A stretch of DNA of 64,000 bases from contig NC_015278.1 in the NCBI RefSeq assembly GCF_000193205.1, positions 1,302,001-1,366,000 of the forward strand. The letters run 5' to 3'. A program made the translations under genes and the position numbers. The stretch is from Aerococcus sp. Group 1 (lineage in GTDB: Bacteria; Bacillota; Bacilli; Lactobacillales; Aerococcaceae). This document shows, one piece after another, positions 51,583 to 61,306 of the stretch; position 1 is the stretch's first letter, and each line of letters begins with the position of its first letter. The notes beneath the pieces were generated by a model that was given only the letters and a program-made list of their open reading frames with translations, was not told where the DNA came from and did not search any database.

Positions 51583-52820
51583 TCATTGATTGGCTTTCAA
51601 ATAGGCTAGTAAGTCGTCCTTGCTATTAGTACATTGGTCAGCAACAACAGCTGCTTCAGCCTGATTAAGATACTGGCCAATAAGGCGTTTATCATCCGGG
51701 GCTAAGTCAGCAATAATATCGTGGCCATTAAGGGCTAAGTCTTTACGGCTATGGATAGGCAGCGCTTCCCATATGGTTTCCACTTGCCCGGCTTCTCCTT
51801 TAGGGAAATGGCGAGCAAATTCACTCTTAGCCTGGCCTTCTCCTTGAATGAAATTTTCCACTGTTTGAGCTGTGTTTAATCCAAAACGATAGAGTAATTG
51901 CGCTGTCCAAGCAGACTGACTTTCTTGACGGGCGGTTAAGGCTAGGAAATATTCCTTAATTAACCGGTTTTGCTTATTCGACATTTTCCAAGCCTGGCTA
52001 AAGTCATCAATAAATTGCAAGTCACACTTAGCCAGGAAAAATAAACTGCCCAAGCAAAAGTATCACTAGGAAAAGCCCGCTGGGGACTCAAGACATCCAA
52101 CATCTTTTGGAAGCTTGCCTGGCCATTTTCCGTTAAAGGGCAGTAACGATAGAGCTCTAAATCAATAAAATAGCTGAGTCCGGCTTGCCAGTGTTGGCCT
52201 TGCCATAATTTAGCCATCTCTGTCTCAATCCGTTCCACAGCAATTTTTTCAAGTAGGGACGCTGAGTCCTTGATGGCTTGGGCAGTATCAGTCTCAAGTT
52301 CAAAGCCTAATTGACTGGCAAAGCGCACTGCCCGCATCATCCTTAGAGCATCCTCTTGAAAGCGGTCATGGGCCTTCCCTACCGCTCGTAACCGTCCTGC
52401 TTTTAAATCTTCTTGACCCTGAAAATAATCGATTAACTGCCCTTCAGTACCCATGGCCATTGCGTTAATCGTAAAATCACGGCGAAGAAGGTCTTCCTCT
52501 AGGGAGCGAACGAAAGTTACCTCTTTAGGTCTGCGGTAATCTTCATATTCAGATTCCGTTCTAAAGGTAGTGATTTCATAGGTGTCTCCATTGAAATAAG
52601 CCATAACCGTTCCATGTTCTAGGCCTACATCAAAATGTTTGGGGAAGATTGCCTGAATTTCTTCGGGAAAAGCACTGGTGGCGATGTCGACATCATGGCT
52701 AGCCAATCCCAATAAAGCATCACGGATACAGCCTCCGACAAAGTAGGCTTGGTAACCGAAACTCTCTATTTTCTTTAAAACCGGTAAGGCCTTTTGGAAT
52801 TCTTTATTATCAATAATCAT
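51583..52820 (-). CDS. cca: CCA tRNA nucleotidyltransferase, frame broken once
   Basis: Adds CCA to tRNA 3' ends. The N-terminal piece (51960-52820) has the catalytic VGGCIRDALLGLASHDVDIAT, RRDFTINAMAMG and RMMRAVRFASQLGFEL. The frame is lost in a T5 run (plus-strand A5 at 52037-52041); one added T joins AWAVYFF to LAKCDLQFIDDFSQAWKMSN and continues to the stop at 51583, about 412 residues in all, family length. The gene is essential where tRNA genes lack CCA, as those checked here do, so a base-call error is more likely than true loss. ATG overlaps the dapB stop (ATGA). Confidence 0.9.
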
Positions 52821-53599
52821 AAAATGTGTTCCAATCCGTAGACAAATTCCTCTAATTGGTCACTAGCCTTAAGGGCAAGAGCAACGCCATGCATATAGGA
52901 TTCACGGTTATAAGAATCTTGGCGGATAGTCAAACCTTCGCCTGGCGCGCCAAATTGGACAATTTGATGCGAATTTAGGCCAGGCAAACGGACACTATGG
53001 ATAGGAATCCCTTTATAATCAGCCCCACGAGCCCCGGCTATCGATTCATTACGGTTAACGACAAGGCCTTCTTTTTGCTTTTGACTTTCGTGGATTAAAT
53101 CCGCTGTCTTAATGGCGGTACCGCTAGGCGCATCTGCTTTTTGCGCATGGTGCATTTCAATAATTTCGACATGGTCCAAATATTTGGCGGCTTCTTGACT
53201 AAATAGTTGCATGAGGACGGATGATATTGCAAAATTAGGTGCAATCACTCCACCTAGTTTCTTTTCACTAGCTAAGGCTTGTAAGTGGCTAATTTCATCA
53301 CTTTCTAAACCTGAAGTTCCAATGATAGGATGAATATTATGTTCAATATAGGTCTTACAATGATCATAAACCACACTTGGCTGGGTAAAATCAACTACAG
53401 CATCGACTTCAACCTCCTCTAAGGCTCCTTCCACATTAGAATAAATTGGCGCCAAGCTTTTAAAAGTTTCCAAGTCGTCTTGATGTTGGTCTAAATGATG
53501 GTTAACTAGGGCTGCTAGCGTAAAGTCTTCACTTTCATTAATCATATTGACAGTCGTCTGTCCCATTTTTCCTAAAAAACCAGTAACCATTACCTTCAT
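52817..53599 (-). CDS. dapB: 4-Hydroxy-tetrahydrodipicolinate reductase
   Basis: NAD(P)H-dependent step of lysine/diaminopimelate synthesis. 260 residues with the nucleotide motif VTGFLGKMGQT, VDFTQPSV, GTSGLESDEI, the active-site region EMHHAQKADAPSGTA and C-terminal RQDSYNRESYMHGV. Its product feeds Ddh and LysA at 2-4.4 kb. Stop overlaps the cca start by 4 bases (ATGA). Confidence 0.96.
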   Translation of the reverse strand: MKVMVTGFLGKMGQTTVNMINESEDFTLAALVNHHLDQHQDDLETFKSLAPIYSNVEGALEEVEVDAVVDFTQPSVVYDHCKTYIEHNIHPIIGTSGLESDEISHLQALASEKKLGGVIAPNFAISSVLMQLFSQEAAKYLDHVEIIEMHHAQKADAPSGTAIKTADLIHESQKQKEGLVVNRNESIAGARGADYKGIPIHSVRLPGLNSHQIVQFGAPGEGLTIRQDSYNRESYMHGVALALKASDQLEEFVYGLEHIL

Positions 53600-53651
53600 C
53601 TTGATCGCTTCCTTTCACTATCAATCTTCATATGCACCATTATAGCATGAC

Positions 53652-54941
53652 TTAAAGCTCCTGTTCCCAGTCTTTTACTTGGTCGATAACTGAGCTAAGC
53701 GCTGGGGATTGCTTGAGTTCTGGTTTATCAGCTAATAGTTTGACAATTTTTCTAAATTGCCCCTCTTCCCTTAAGAAATAGATATAATCCACTAAGAAGT
53801 CATTGTCATCTTTTAAATCGCGACTAGCCAGGTCATAATATTTTCGGGCTTGATCATAATTTTCCGTTTGATTATAGAACTGGGCCATTAACCAGTGACT
53901 ATTTCCATCACTGATCCCCTTATCCTTCATGGCCTCAATAAGTTCTTGAGCCTTACCCTCATTATTGGAGTCTAATGCCAAACATAACAATTGTTGATAA
54001 GCTCTGATATTATCCTCATCAGCTTCTAGGACCTTCTCATAGTCTGCTTGGGCCCGCTTGAATTCCTTGAGGTAGAAATAGAAGTTTGCTCTTTCCATGT
54101 ATAAGACGCTGGCATAAGGGTCCTTACTAATGGCTTCATTAATGACTCTTAGAGCCTGATCGCTTTCATGAAGCTCCCATTTACACTTGGCTAAAAGTAG
54201 GTAATAGGAAGGATCTAGCAAATTATTTTCATAGAGAGGACTTAGTAATTGGTCACAATAGCTATAATCCTCGTCGTGGTATGCGAGAAAGGCTAATTGT
54301 TCCTTCTCAGCCTGGCTCAGTGCGCTGTTTTCTTTATTAGAAAGCAGCTGAGCCGCCTTGTCATATTGACCGGTAGCAACTAGAGCATACTGATAGTTAT
54401 CTTTCACTTCTTCTCTAATTTCAGGGCTCAGACCCTCCTTTTGACTTAGGTCATGGTAAAGTTTAAGGGCTTCTTTGAAGTCCCCCATAGTAAAGACTAA
54501 TTGAGCCATACCAAATTCTATCGCCTCTTGACCAGGAGCCAGTTGGTTGGCTTCCTTCAATTTTGCAAGACTAACTTCAGGTAGACTGAGCATTTGGTAA
54601 GCGTCAGCTTCCAATAGCAAGGCTTCCAGATATAAATCATCATTTGGATCAATACTGAGTAAGTAATCCAAGCCCTCTTCATAGCGACCATCGTCCATAG
54701 CCAATTCTCCCAATAGCAAAGGCCAAGTCGCTTCACCGGGATAGCGCTTAGCGGCTTCCTGATAAATTGCCTTGGCATAGGGAATAAAGCCAAGTTGTTG
54801 GAAATTATAGCCTAGCTGAGCAAAATCTTCCTTACTTCCCCTTTTAATCAGTTGGTTAAGCAAGTCCGCTAATTTTTCTTGGGCTTGGTCATATTTTTCT
54901 TGAACAATCAGTTCGGTGATTTCTTCATATAATTCCTTCAT
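53652..54941 (-). CDS. Tetratricopeptide-repeat protein (YpiA-like)
   Basis: 429 residues almost wholly made of TPR-type helical pairs (for example GYNFQQLGFIPYAKAIYQEA, YALVATGQYDKAAQLL, ERANFYFYLKEFKRAQADYE, KVLEADEDN). Start at ATG 54941 with GGAGG 5 bases upstream. No signal peptide or catalytic domain. It is a conserved neighbour upstream of dapB in several Firmicutes; partner unknown. Confidence 0.8.
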   Translation of the reverse strand: MKELYEEITELIVQEKYDQAQEKLADLLNQLIKRGSKEDFAQLGYNFQQLGFIPYAKAIYQEAAKRYPGEATWPLLLGELAMDDGRYEEGLDYLLSIDPNDDLYLEALLLEADAYQMLSLPEVSLAKLKEANQLAPGQEAIEFGMAQLVFTMGDFKEALKLYHDLSQKEGLSPEIREEVKDNYQYALVATGQYDKAAQLLSNKENSALSQAEKEQLAFLAYHDEDYSYCDQLLSPLYENNLLDPSYYLLLAKCKWELHESDQALRVINEAISKDPYASVLYMERANFYFYLKEFKRAQADYEKVLEADEDNIRAYQQLLCLALDSNNEGKAQELIEAMKDKGISDGNSHWLMAQFYNQTENYDQARKYYDLASRDLKDDNDFLVDYIYFLREEGQFRKIVKLLADKPELKQSPALSSVIDQVKDWEQEL

Positions 54942-55008
54942 GCTAACCTCCATATTTGTTTATTTTAGCATAGATATAAAGCTTAACCCTACCGATAAGT
55001 ATAAATAA

Positions 55009-55042
55009 AAACTGCCAAGTCCTTCTGAGAACTTGGCAGTTT
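55009..55042 (-). terminator. Terminator of hup
   Basis: AAACTGCCAAGT and ACTTGGCAGTTT form a perfect 12-bp stem, with TTTTTATTT on the minus-strand side. Confidence 0.88.
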
Positions 55043-55056
55043 CAAGTTAAGGAAGA

Positions 55057-55335
55057 TTAGCCCTTAACAACGTCTTTTAAACCTTTACCTGCTTTAAATG
55101 CAGGAACTTTACTTGCTGGAATTTGAATTTCTTCACCTGTTTGTGGGTTACGTCCCTTACGAGCGGCACGTTCACGTACTTCAAAATTACCAAAACCGAT
55201 AATTTGAACATTTTCCCCATCAGCTAAAAAGTTTTCAATTGAAGAAAATACTGCATCAACGACTGGTTGAACATTTTTCTTAGATTCACCAGTTGATTCA
55301 GCTACTTTTTGTACTAAGTCAGCTTTATTAGCCAT
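55057..55335 (-). CDS. hup: HU-family DNA-binding protein
   Basis: 92-residue nucleoid protein; the DNA-binding beta arm reads [20 protein letters not shown] and the N terminus [23 protein letters not shown] 55335 with GGAGG. Single gene with its own promoter, a structured leader and a strong terminator. Confidence 0.96.
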   Translation of the reverse strand: MANKADLVQKVAESTGESKKNVQPVVDAVFSSIENFLADGENVQIIGFGNFEVRERAARKGRNPQTGEEIQIPASKVPAFKAGKGLKDVVKG

Positions 55336-55357
55336 TTTTACACCTCCAAAAATATTT

Positions 55358-55401
55358 CCATTCTTCTCGTGAATGGAGAATTATCATCAATGACAATTCT
55401 C
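55358..55401 (-). promoter_or_regulatory. Two tandem hairpins in the hup leader
   Basis: CCATTC/GAATGG (55358-55376) and GAGAATT/AATTCTC (55376-55401) follow one another directly between promoter and ribosome site. They may stabilise the mRNA or regulate translation. Confidence 0.45.
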
Positions 55402-55405
55402 TATA

Positions 55406-55434
55406 AATATACCACAGAAAGCACGTCATAACAA
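55406..55434 (-). promoter_or_regulatory. Promoter of hup
   Basis: Minus strand TTGTTA (55429-55434), 17-base spacer, TATATT (55406-55411). Confidence 0.6.
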
Positions 55435-55459
55435 CATTTATACCTTATATTTCAATGTT

Positions 55460-56770
55460 TTACTGCCGATTTCTGCTAATGATATGCAGGGGCGTTCCGC
55501 TAAAATCAAAGGCTTGCCGAATTTGGTTAGCCAGGAAGCGCTCATAGGAAAAATGCATAAGATCAGTGTCGTTGACCATCACGACAAAGGTCGGTGGCCC
55601 TACGCTCACCTGAGTCATATAGTAAACTCGTAACTTTTTTCCTTTATCAGAAGGCGCTGGATTAATGCGGATAGCATCCGCCAAAACTTGATTAAGCAGG
55701 GAGGATTGAATCCGACGGTTAAAGTTTTCATGAACTTGGATAATAAGATCTGGAATCTTATCTAAACGCTGCTTACTTTTCGCAGAGACAAAAAGGATAG
55801 GGGCATAGGATAGGAATTGGAATTGAGCGCGGATATTATCTTCAAATTCCTTCATGGTGTGGCTGTCTTTTTTTAGGGCGTCCCATTTGTTAACTAGGAT
55901 AATAATTCCCTTCCCTGCCTCATGAGCGTAGCCAGCTACGGTCTTATCTTGATCACGGATCCCTTCTTCGGCATTGAGGACGAGCAAGACAACAGATGCC
56001 TGTTCAATCGCAGACATCGACCGCATGACACTATATTTCTCAGTTGATTCAGAGACTCTCCCTTTTCGGCGAATCCCTGCAGTGTCAATAATTTTAAAAC
56101 TGCGCTCATTATATGAAAAGTAAGTATCCACTGCATCTCGGGTGGTGCCAGCAATATCAGAAACAATCACACGGTTCTCACCCAAAATCGCATTTACTAA
56201 GGAGGATTTACCCACATTTGGCCGTCCAATTAAGGCAAAAGAAATCGTTTCCTCATCTTCGCTATCCTCATCTTCTAAAGGAAAGAGACGGTAGATTTCT
56301 GCCAAGAGATCTCCGATTCCTAGGCCATGTGCACCTGAAATTGGATAGGGATCATTAAGACCTAGTCGGTAAAAATCGTAAATTTCTGCTTGTAATTCGG
56401 GGTTATCCACCTTATTTACCGCTAAGAGGACAGGTTTATCAGACTTTTGCAGTAAGCGGGCGATCATTTCATCAGTTTTTGTAACCCCATCAACTACACT
56501 AGTCATCATAATAATTAAATCGGCCTCTTCCACTGCAATTTCTGCTTGCAGGCGGATTTGTTCGACAAAGGGTTCGTCGTTAAATTCAATCCCCCCAGTG
56601 TCAATTAAACGTAGCTTTCGACCCAGCCACTCTCCTTGGGCATAGACACGGTCACGAGTTACTCCAGGAACATCTTCAACGATGCTGATTCTTTGCCCGG
56701 CGATCCGGTTAAAAATTGTCGATTTCCCCACATTAGGTCGTCCGACAATGGCGATATTTAGGGTTTTCAT
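55460..56770 (-). CDS. der: Ribosome-assembly GTPase Der (EngA)
   Basis: Essential 50S-assembly GTPase with two G domains in tandem. Domain 1 has [18 protein letters not shown] and NKVD; domain 2 [18 protein letters not shown] and NKWD; a KH-like domain closes the 436 residues. ATG 56770 with GGAGGGG. Downstream of rpsA past a terminator. Confidence 0.97.
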   Translation of the reverse strand: MKTLNIAIVGRPNVGKSTIFNRIAGQRISIVEDVPGVTRDRVYAQGEWLGRKLRLIDTGGIEFNDEPFVEQIRLQAEIAVEEADLIIMMTSVVDGVTKTDEMIARLLQKSDKPVLLAVNKVDNPELQAEIYDFYRLGLNDPYPISGAHGLGIGDLLAEIYRLFPLEDEDSEDEETISFALIGRPNVGKSSLVNAILGENRVIVSDIAGTTRDAVDTYFSYNERSFKIIDTAGIRRKGRVSESTEKYSVMRSMSAIEQASVVLLVLNAEEGIRDQDKTVAGYAHEAGKGIIILVNKWDALKKDSHTMKEFEDNIRAQFQFLSYAPILFVSAKSKQRLDKIPDLIIQVHENFNRRIQSSLLNQVLADAIRINPAPSDKGKKLRVYYMTQVSVGPPTFVVMVNDTDLMHFSYERFLANQIRQAFDFSGTPLHIISRNRQ

Positions 56771-56814
56771 CCATAGTCCCCTCCTTCTAGACGAATAAAT
56801 ATTCCAATCGGATT

Positions 56815-56848
56815 AAACAAAAATAGGGCCGGGATAACTCCCAGCCCT
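56815..56848 (-). terminator. Terminator of rpsA
   Basis: Minus strand GGGCTGGGA and TCCCGGCCC pair around GTTA, followed by TATTTTTG. Confidence 0.75.
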
Positions 56849-56860
56849 GTTTAATCTTTA

Positions 56861-58183
56861 CTAATCTTCTGAAGAATCGTCAAGATTTAAGTCTTTTAGT
56901 TGGTCACCTAAAAGATCAGCGAATGAGAAGCCTGTGTCTTCGTCATTGCTACTTTGAGATGCTTGTGAACGTTTTGCTTGAGCCGGTTTGTTACGACGGT
57001 TATTTGCTTGGCTCTTACGTTCGCGACGTGGAGCTCTTTGTTCGTCTTTGTCGGACTCAGAACGTTCTGGAGCTTCTTCAAGCGCTTTGATTGATAAAGA
57101 TAGACGGTGTTCTTCTGGATTTACATCAAGCACTTTGACTTTAATATCTTGGCCTTCTTCAAGTTTATCCGAAGGATGGTTGACATGTTCATGAGAAATT
57201 TGTGAAATGTGAACTAAACCTTCAACGCCAGGGAAAACTTCTACGAAAGCACCAAAGTCTACAATTCGGCGTACCACACCATCAAGTTCAGCGCCTTTAG
57301 GAGCTTTTTCTTCAATATCTTCCCAAGGACTTGGAGTAGCTGCCTTAGTAGATAAGGAGATACGATCACGGTCTTCATCGATTGACAAGATCTTCACCTT
57401 AACAGTTTGGCCAACTTCTAATTCATCAGAAGGATGGTTAACATGGTGGTGAGCAATTTGTGAAATGTGAACTAAACCATCAATACCACCTAAGTCAACA
57501 AAAGCACCAAAGTTAGCTAAGCGAGCGACAGTTCCTTCAACAACTTCGCCTTCTTCAAACTGTGCTAATTTTTCGGCACGTTCAGCTTCAGCTTGTTCAC
57601 GAGCAATTTCTTTATGGGAAAGAATTAAACGGTTTTCTTGAGGATTAATTTCCACAATTTTCACTTCTAATTCTTTGCCTTTATATGGTGTGAAGTCACG
57701 TACAAAGTGGTCTTCAACCATAGAAGCTGGGATGAAGCCACGAACGCCAGCATCAACCACTAAACCGCCCTTAACAACTTTTGTTACTGGAACAGTAATG
57801 GTTTCTTCATTTTCAGCTTTTTCTTCTAATTCTTTCCAAACTTTCTTTTGTTCTAAACGACGACGAGAAAGTAAGAAAGTTCCGTTTTCTTTATCTTTAA
57901 TGTGTTTTACAACCACTAATTCGAGAGTATCACCTACATTAGCGATTTCAGTGACATCATCAACATGGGAAGATGACAATTCACGGAAAGGTACGACCCC
58001 TTCAACACCAGCGCCTTCAATACCAACAATTAATTGATTGTTTTCATCAATGGTTAATACTTCTCCTGTTACCGTATCACCAATTTTCACTTCTTTTGTT
58101 TCTGCAAGCATATCCTCCATAGAAGGCATTTCTTCATTTGCCTCTACTTCGTTATTTGCTTGTTGTTCAAACTCATTTGTCAT
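56861..58183 (-). CDS. rpsA: Ribosomal protein S1-like (four S1 domains)
   Basis: 440 residues from ATG 58183 (MTNEFEQQANNEVEAN) with GGAGAGG 10 bases upstream; an in-frame ATG at 58237 is not family-like. Four S1 RNA-binding domains begin near residues 35, 120, 205 and 290 (for example GTVARLANFGAFVDLGG, GLVHISQIAHHHVNHPSD), then an Arg/Lys/Ser-rich low-complexity stretch and an acidic end. Gram-positive S1 is shorter than the six-domain Gram-negative type. Conserved next to cmk. Confidence 0.95.
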   Translation of the reverse strand: MTNEFEQQANNEVEANEEMPSMEDMLAETKEVKIGDTVTGEVLTIDENNQLIVGIEGAGVEGVVPFRELSSSHVDDVTEIANVGDTLELVVVKHIKDKENGTFLLSRRRLEQKKVWKELEEKAENEETITVPVTKVVKGGLVVDAGVRGFIPASMVEDHFVRDFTPYKGKELEVKIVEINPQENRLILSHKEIAREQAEAERAEKLAQFEEGEVVEGTVARLANFGAFVDLGGIDGLVHISQIAHHHVNHPSDELEVGQTVKVKILSIDEDRDRISLSTKAATPSPWEDIEEKAPKGAELDGVVRRIVDFGAFVEVFPGVEGLVHISQISHEHVNHPSDKLEEGQDIKVKVLDVNPEEHRLSLSIKALEEAPERSESDKDEQRAPRRERKSQANNRRNKPAQAKRSQASQSSNDEDTGFSFADLLGDQLKDLNLDDSSED

Positions 58184-58315
58184 AAACTTATATCCTCTCC
58201 TGTAAATAAAAGTACTAACCATCGACACTTTGGTCAATGAATACCCTTCGATTATAACATGTTAATTTAAATAAGACAAATTTCTTAAAGCTTTTTTTAG
58301 ATTTATCTTATTTAT

Positions 58316-58989
58316 TTATTCTTTTTCCTCAATTAGACTCAATATCTTTTCTTCAACCTGGTCTAAATTCAAATCAGAACTATCAATAACAATAGCATCC
58401 CCAGCTGCTTTTAAGGGGCTATTTTCACGATGGGCATCGTAGTAATCACGAGCTTCAATTGCCTCAGTTAATTCTTCAATTGTTTGTTCGGATAGTCCTT
58501 TAGCCTGATTTTCTAAGAATCGTCTCTTCGCTCTAACTGCTGCTGAAGCGGTGAGAAAAATCTTAAGATCGGCATCAGGCAATACCACGGTTCCAATATC
58601 ACGACCATCCATCACTAAGCCAGTATGGTTTCTAGCCCAACTTTGTTGTCGTTCAACCATAGCCTGGCGAACTCGGTCGATCGCAGAATAAGCAGAAACC
58701 GCTTGGGTAACATGGTCTTGACGGATTGCCTTAGTCACATCCCGTCCATTAAGGAAGATCTTTTGGCCTTCAGAGTCCGTCTCAAATTGAATATCGATAC
58801 TTGCTAATAGGTCATTAAGTGCTGGTGAGTTTTCAGCTTCAATCTGTCCTTTTAAGGCCAAAAGAGTTACACAGCGGTACATGGCACCCGTATCCAAGTA
58901 AACATAGTTTAAACGTTCAGCCAATCGTTTAGCGATGGTACTCTTTCCCGAAGAAGCGGGGCCGTCAATAGCAATGTTAATTTTTTCAT
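58316..58989 (-). CDS. cmk: Cytidylate kinase, frame broken at the N terminus
   Basis: Phosphorylates CMP and dCMP. The long frame begins without a good start at MAERLNYVYLDTGAMYR; the missing P-loop is found just upstream in another frame. ATG 58987-58989 has GAGGAG in front and is followed by A6 (plus-strand T6 at 58981-58986). One more A would give MKKINIAIDGPASSGKSTIA joined to AERLNYVY, about 224 residues. Also visible: GRDIGTVVLPDADLKIFLTA and ENSPLKAAGDAIVIDSSDL. An essential or near-essential gene, so a base-call error is likely. Confidence 0.9.
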
Positions 58990-59020
58990 TTTCTACTCCT
59001 CAATTACTCAACCTTCGCGC

Positions 59021-59749
59021 CTATTGGTAGACCCGAAGAACCGTACCCGGTGCGATCGGTGAATTGGCATGTAAGCCGTTTAATTCCAGTAATTGATTCA
59101 GAGTCATTCCATGGTTAACCGCTATCCGATAAAGGTTATCTCCAGCAGAAACTTGATAACTTCCTACATTTTGATTTTGATTGGTATTTTGTTGATTTTG
59201 GTTTCGACTCGCTTGTTGACGGGATTGCTCTTGGGCAGCTGCTTGTTGTTGGGATTGTTGAACGGCTTGGGATTGTTCAGCTGCTTGACGGGCTTCCTGG
59301 GCAGCTTGTTGAGAAGCTTGAGCTGCTTGTTGGCTTTCTTCTTGTTTTTTACTTTCTTCTGCTTGTTTTGATTCCTCCGCCTTCTTGCTTTCTTCTTCGG
59401 CTTGTTTTTGGGAATCATTTTCAGACTTAGACACCATCACTTGGTCCACATTCATGCTTTCTGGTTGTTTTTGTTGGTTGCCGTAAATAATATAGGCTGC
59501 ATAAGGGATCAAAATAAACAAGAGTCCTAGAGCAATCAAGACCTTGACCGTTGGAGATACACCCTTTTCCTTTTTATTTCTGGAAGACCGTGAATATTGA
59601 CGGTTCTTCAAATTTTCGTACTCATCGGCCGAACTCGTCTCTGGTCCTGCTTCAACTTCCTCTTCTAAATTAGCATTTTCTTCCTCAACTGCTGGCTCTT
59701 CTTTTTTCCATTTATTTTTAAACTGATTCCAATTGTCCTTGAATGCCAT
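59021..59749 (-). CDS. LysM-domain membrane-anchored protein (YpbE-like)
   Basis: 242 residues from ATG 59749 (MAFKDNWNQFKNKWKKEE), GGAGG 7 bases upstream. Acidic/basic cytosolic part (1-75), one transmembrane helix (KVLIALGLLFILIPYAAYII, about 77-96), a long linker rich in Q, A, E, K and S (about 105-190, with repeated EESKKAEESKQAEESKK and QQAAQEARQAAEQ units), and a C-terminal LysM domain (YQVSAGDNLYRIAVNHGMTL) that binds peptidoglycan. Context next to recQ as in Bacillus. Confidence 0.87.
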   Translation of the reverse strand: MAFKDNWNQFKNKWKKEEPAVEEENANLEEEVEAGPETSSADEYENLKNRQYSRSSRNKKEKGVSPTVKVLIALGLLFILIPYAAYIIYGNQQKQPESMNVDQVMVSKSENDSQKQAEEESKKAEESKQAEESKKQEESQQAAQASQQAAQEARQAAEQSQAVQQSQQQAAAQEQSRQQASRNQNQQNTNQNQNVGSYQVSAGDNLYRIAVNHGMTLNQLLELNGLHANSPIAPGTVLRVYQ

Positions 59750-59827
59750 GATTATTCCTCCTTTATTACTAGAAAATTGTAGCATTTATTAGGCAAAATG
59801 TCAGTATTTTCCTTAGTTAAACCATTG

Positions 59828-61306
59828 CTAACTAAGAAATAAGACATTAAGTCGCGCCCGCCAATCCTTCAACACTTTTTCTTTGGGATTCACCAAGCGA
59901 TTAGGGGCCAAGGTCAGATATTCCTTAAAAGTTGCCGTATCTTCAAAGTCAGCCTGACAATGCGAGCAACAAAAGCGATTAGTACTTATCCTTTCCTTGG
60001 AAAAATGACTTAGCAAGTAACGACGATAACAGCTCTTTAAGGTGAGGTATTGAATCATTTGTTCGATTTCATTTTTCTTTATTTTTTGATAGTTTTGAAA
60101 GTCTTTCTGAATCTGCTCCTTATCCTGCGGTGAATAATTATAGTAAAAATAAGTGATTAAATTTTGGATTTGCTCCTCAAGTGCTAAGAAAGGCTGACTT
60201 TGCAAAAAACCAGCCCACTTGTAAGCCTGATTTAATCCTTGATAAAAAGGCACAGCTTGAGCGTCAATTTGCTCTTTAAAATAATTTAAACGGCTAATTT
60301 CTTGGGGATTAGAATAAAGTAATACCAAAGCCTCTTGGCCGTCACGACCACATCGGCCACTCTCTTGCAGATAGTCAGCTAATGATTGCGGAGCATGATA
60401 GTGAATAACAAAGCGTACATTGGCCTGGTTAATCCCCATGCCAAAAGCAGATGTGGCTAAAATCGCGTCAAGATGTCCCTTTTGAAATTGCTCTTGGACT
60501 TGCAAGCGCTCCTCACTAGTCTTGTCAGCATGGTAGCTGGCGAGCTTTAGCTGGCTGCTCGCTTTTAAATCTTGGTAAAGTTCTTCCAACTCCATTTTAT
60601 TGTGGACATAAATGATTCCCGGCTTTGGTAAGGTCTCAAGCAAGGAATTAAGATGGAGAAACTTGTCCTTTTCATTAAGCTTCAATTGACCATAGAACAA
60701 ATTAGGACGGTCCAAGGGGCATTGGACTTGCTGATAGCTTTCCCAATCACTAAACAAATGCTGGGCAATCTCTGCTAGTGTATTTTGACTAGCACTACCG
60801 CTCAGGGCTAGGGTTAAAGGATGATTTAAGGCTTGGCGAAATTGTCTGAGGGCACTGTACTCCGGGCGAAAATCATAGCCCCATTGAGAAATACAGTGCG
60901 CTTCATCAATGACCATCAGTTTGATAGCAATTTGCCTTAAGCGCCGTAAGACAGCGGGTTGGGAGAGCATTTCTGGTGACATAATAATAAATTGAAAGTC
61001 ATGGAGATGATGAAGTAACCAGTTTTTTTCTTGTTTACTTAATTGACTAGTTATTGCCACACTTGCTTTAAAACCTAGTGCCTGCAACTGACTAACTTGG
61101 TCTTCCATCAATGCCAACAAAGGGGAGATAAGCAAAATGGGACCGGGATTTAAATACTGGTAGATCTGATAAATCAATGACTTGCCGCCAGCAGTAGGTA
61201 AAATACCAATCGTGTTTTCTCGCTTCTGTAAGTGGAGTAAAATTTCCTTTTGCCCAGGGCGAAAAGACTGGTAACCAAAGTGAGTCGCTAAGAGATCTTC
61301 TAACAT
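59828..61306 (-). CDS. recQ: RecQ-family ATP-dependent DNA helicase
   Basis: 3'-5' helicase, 492 residues. Start at ATG 61306 (MLEDLLATHFGYQSFRPGQK) with AAGGAG 8 bases upstream, overlapping the preceding gene by 7 bases. Motifs: GILPTAGGKSLIYQ (I), VIDEAHCISQWGYDFRP (II), ALSGSAS (III), ATSAFGMGINQANVRFVIH (V), QESGRCGRDGQ (VI). A C-terminal zinc-binding part (CYRRYLLSHF ... CCSHCQADF) is present, but no HRDC domain; this fits the short RecS type. Confidence 0.92.
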   Translation of the reverse strand: MLEDLLATHFGYQSFRPGQKEILLHLQKRENTIGILPTAGGKSLIYQIYQYLNPGPILLISPLLALMEDQVSQLQALGFKASVAITSQLSKQEKNWLLHHLHDFQFIIMSPEMLSQPAVLRRLRQIAIKLMVIDEAHCISQWGYDFRPEYSALRQFRQALNHPLTLALSGSASQNTLAEIAQHLFSDWESYQQVQCPLDRPNLFYGQLKLNEKDKFLHLNSLLETLPKPGIIYVHNKMELEELYQDLKASSQLKLASYHADKTSEERLQVQEQFQKGHLDAILATSAFGMGINQANVRFVIHYHAPQSLADYLQESGRCGRDGQEALVLLYSNPQEISRLNYFKEQIDAQAVPFYQGLNQAYKWAGFLQSQPFLALEEQIQNLITYFYYNYSPQDKEQIQKDFQNYQKIKKNEIEQMIQYLTLKSCYRRYLLSHFSKERISTNRFCCSHCQADFEDTATFKEYLTLAPNRLVNPKEKVLKDWRARLNVLFLS

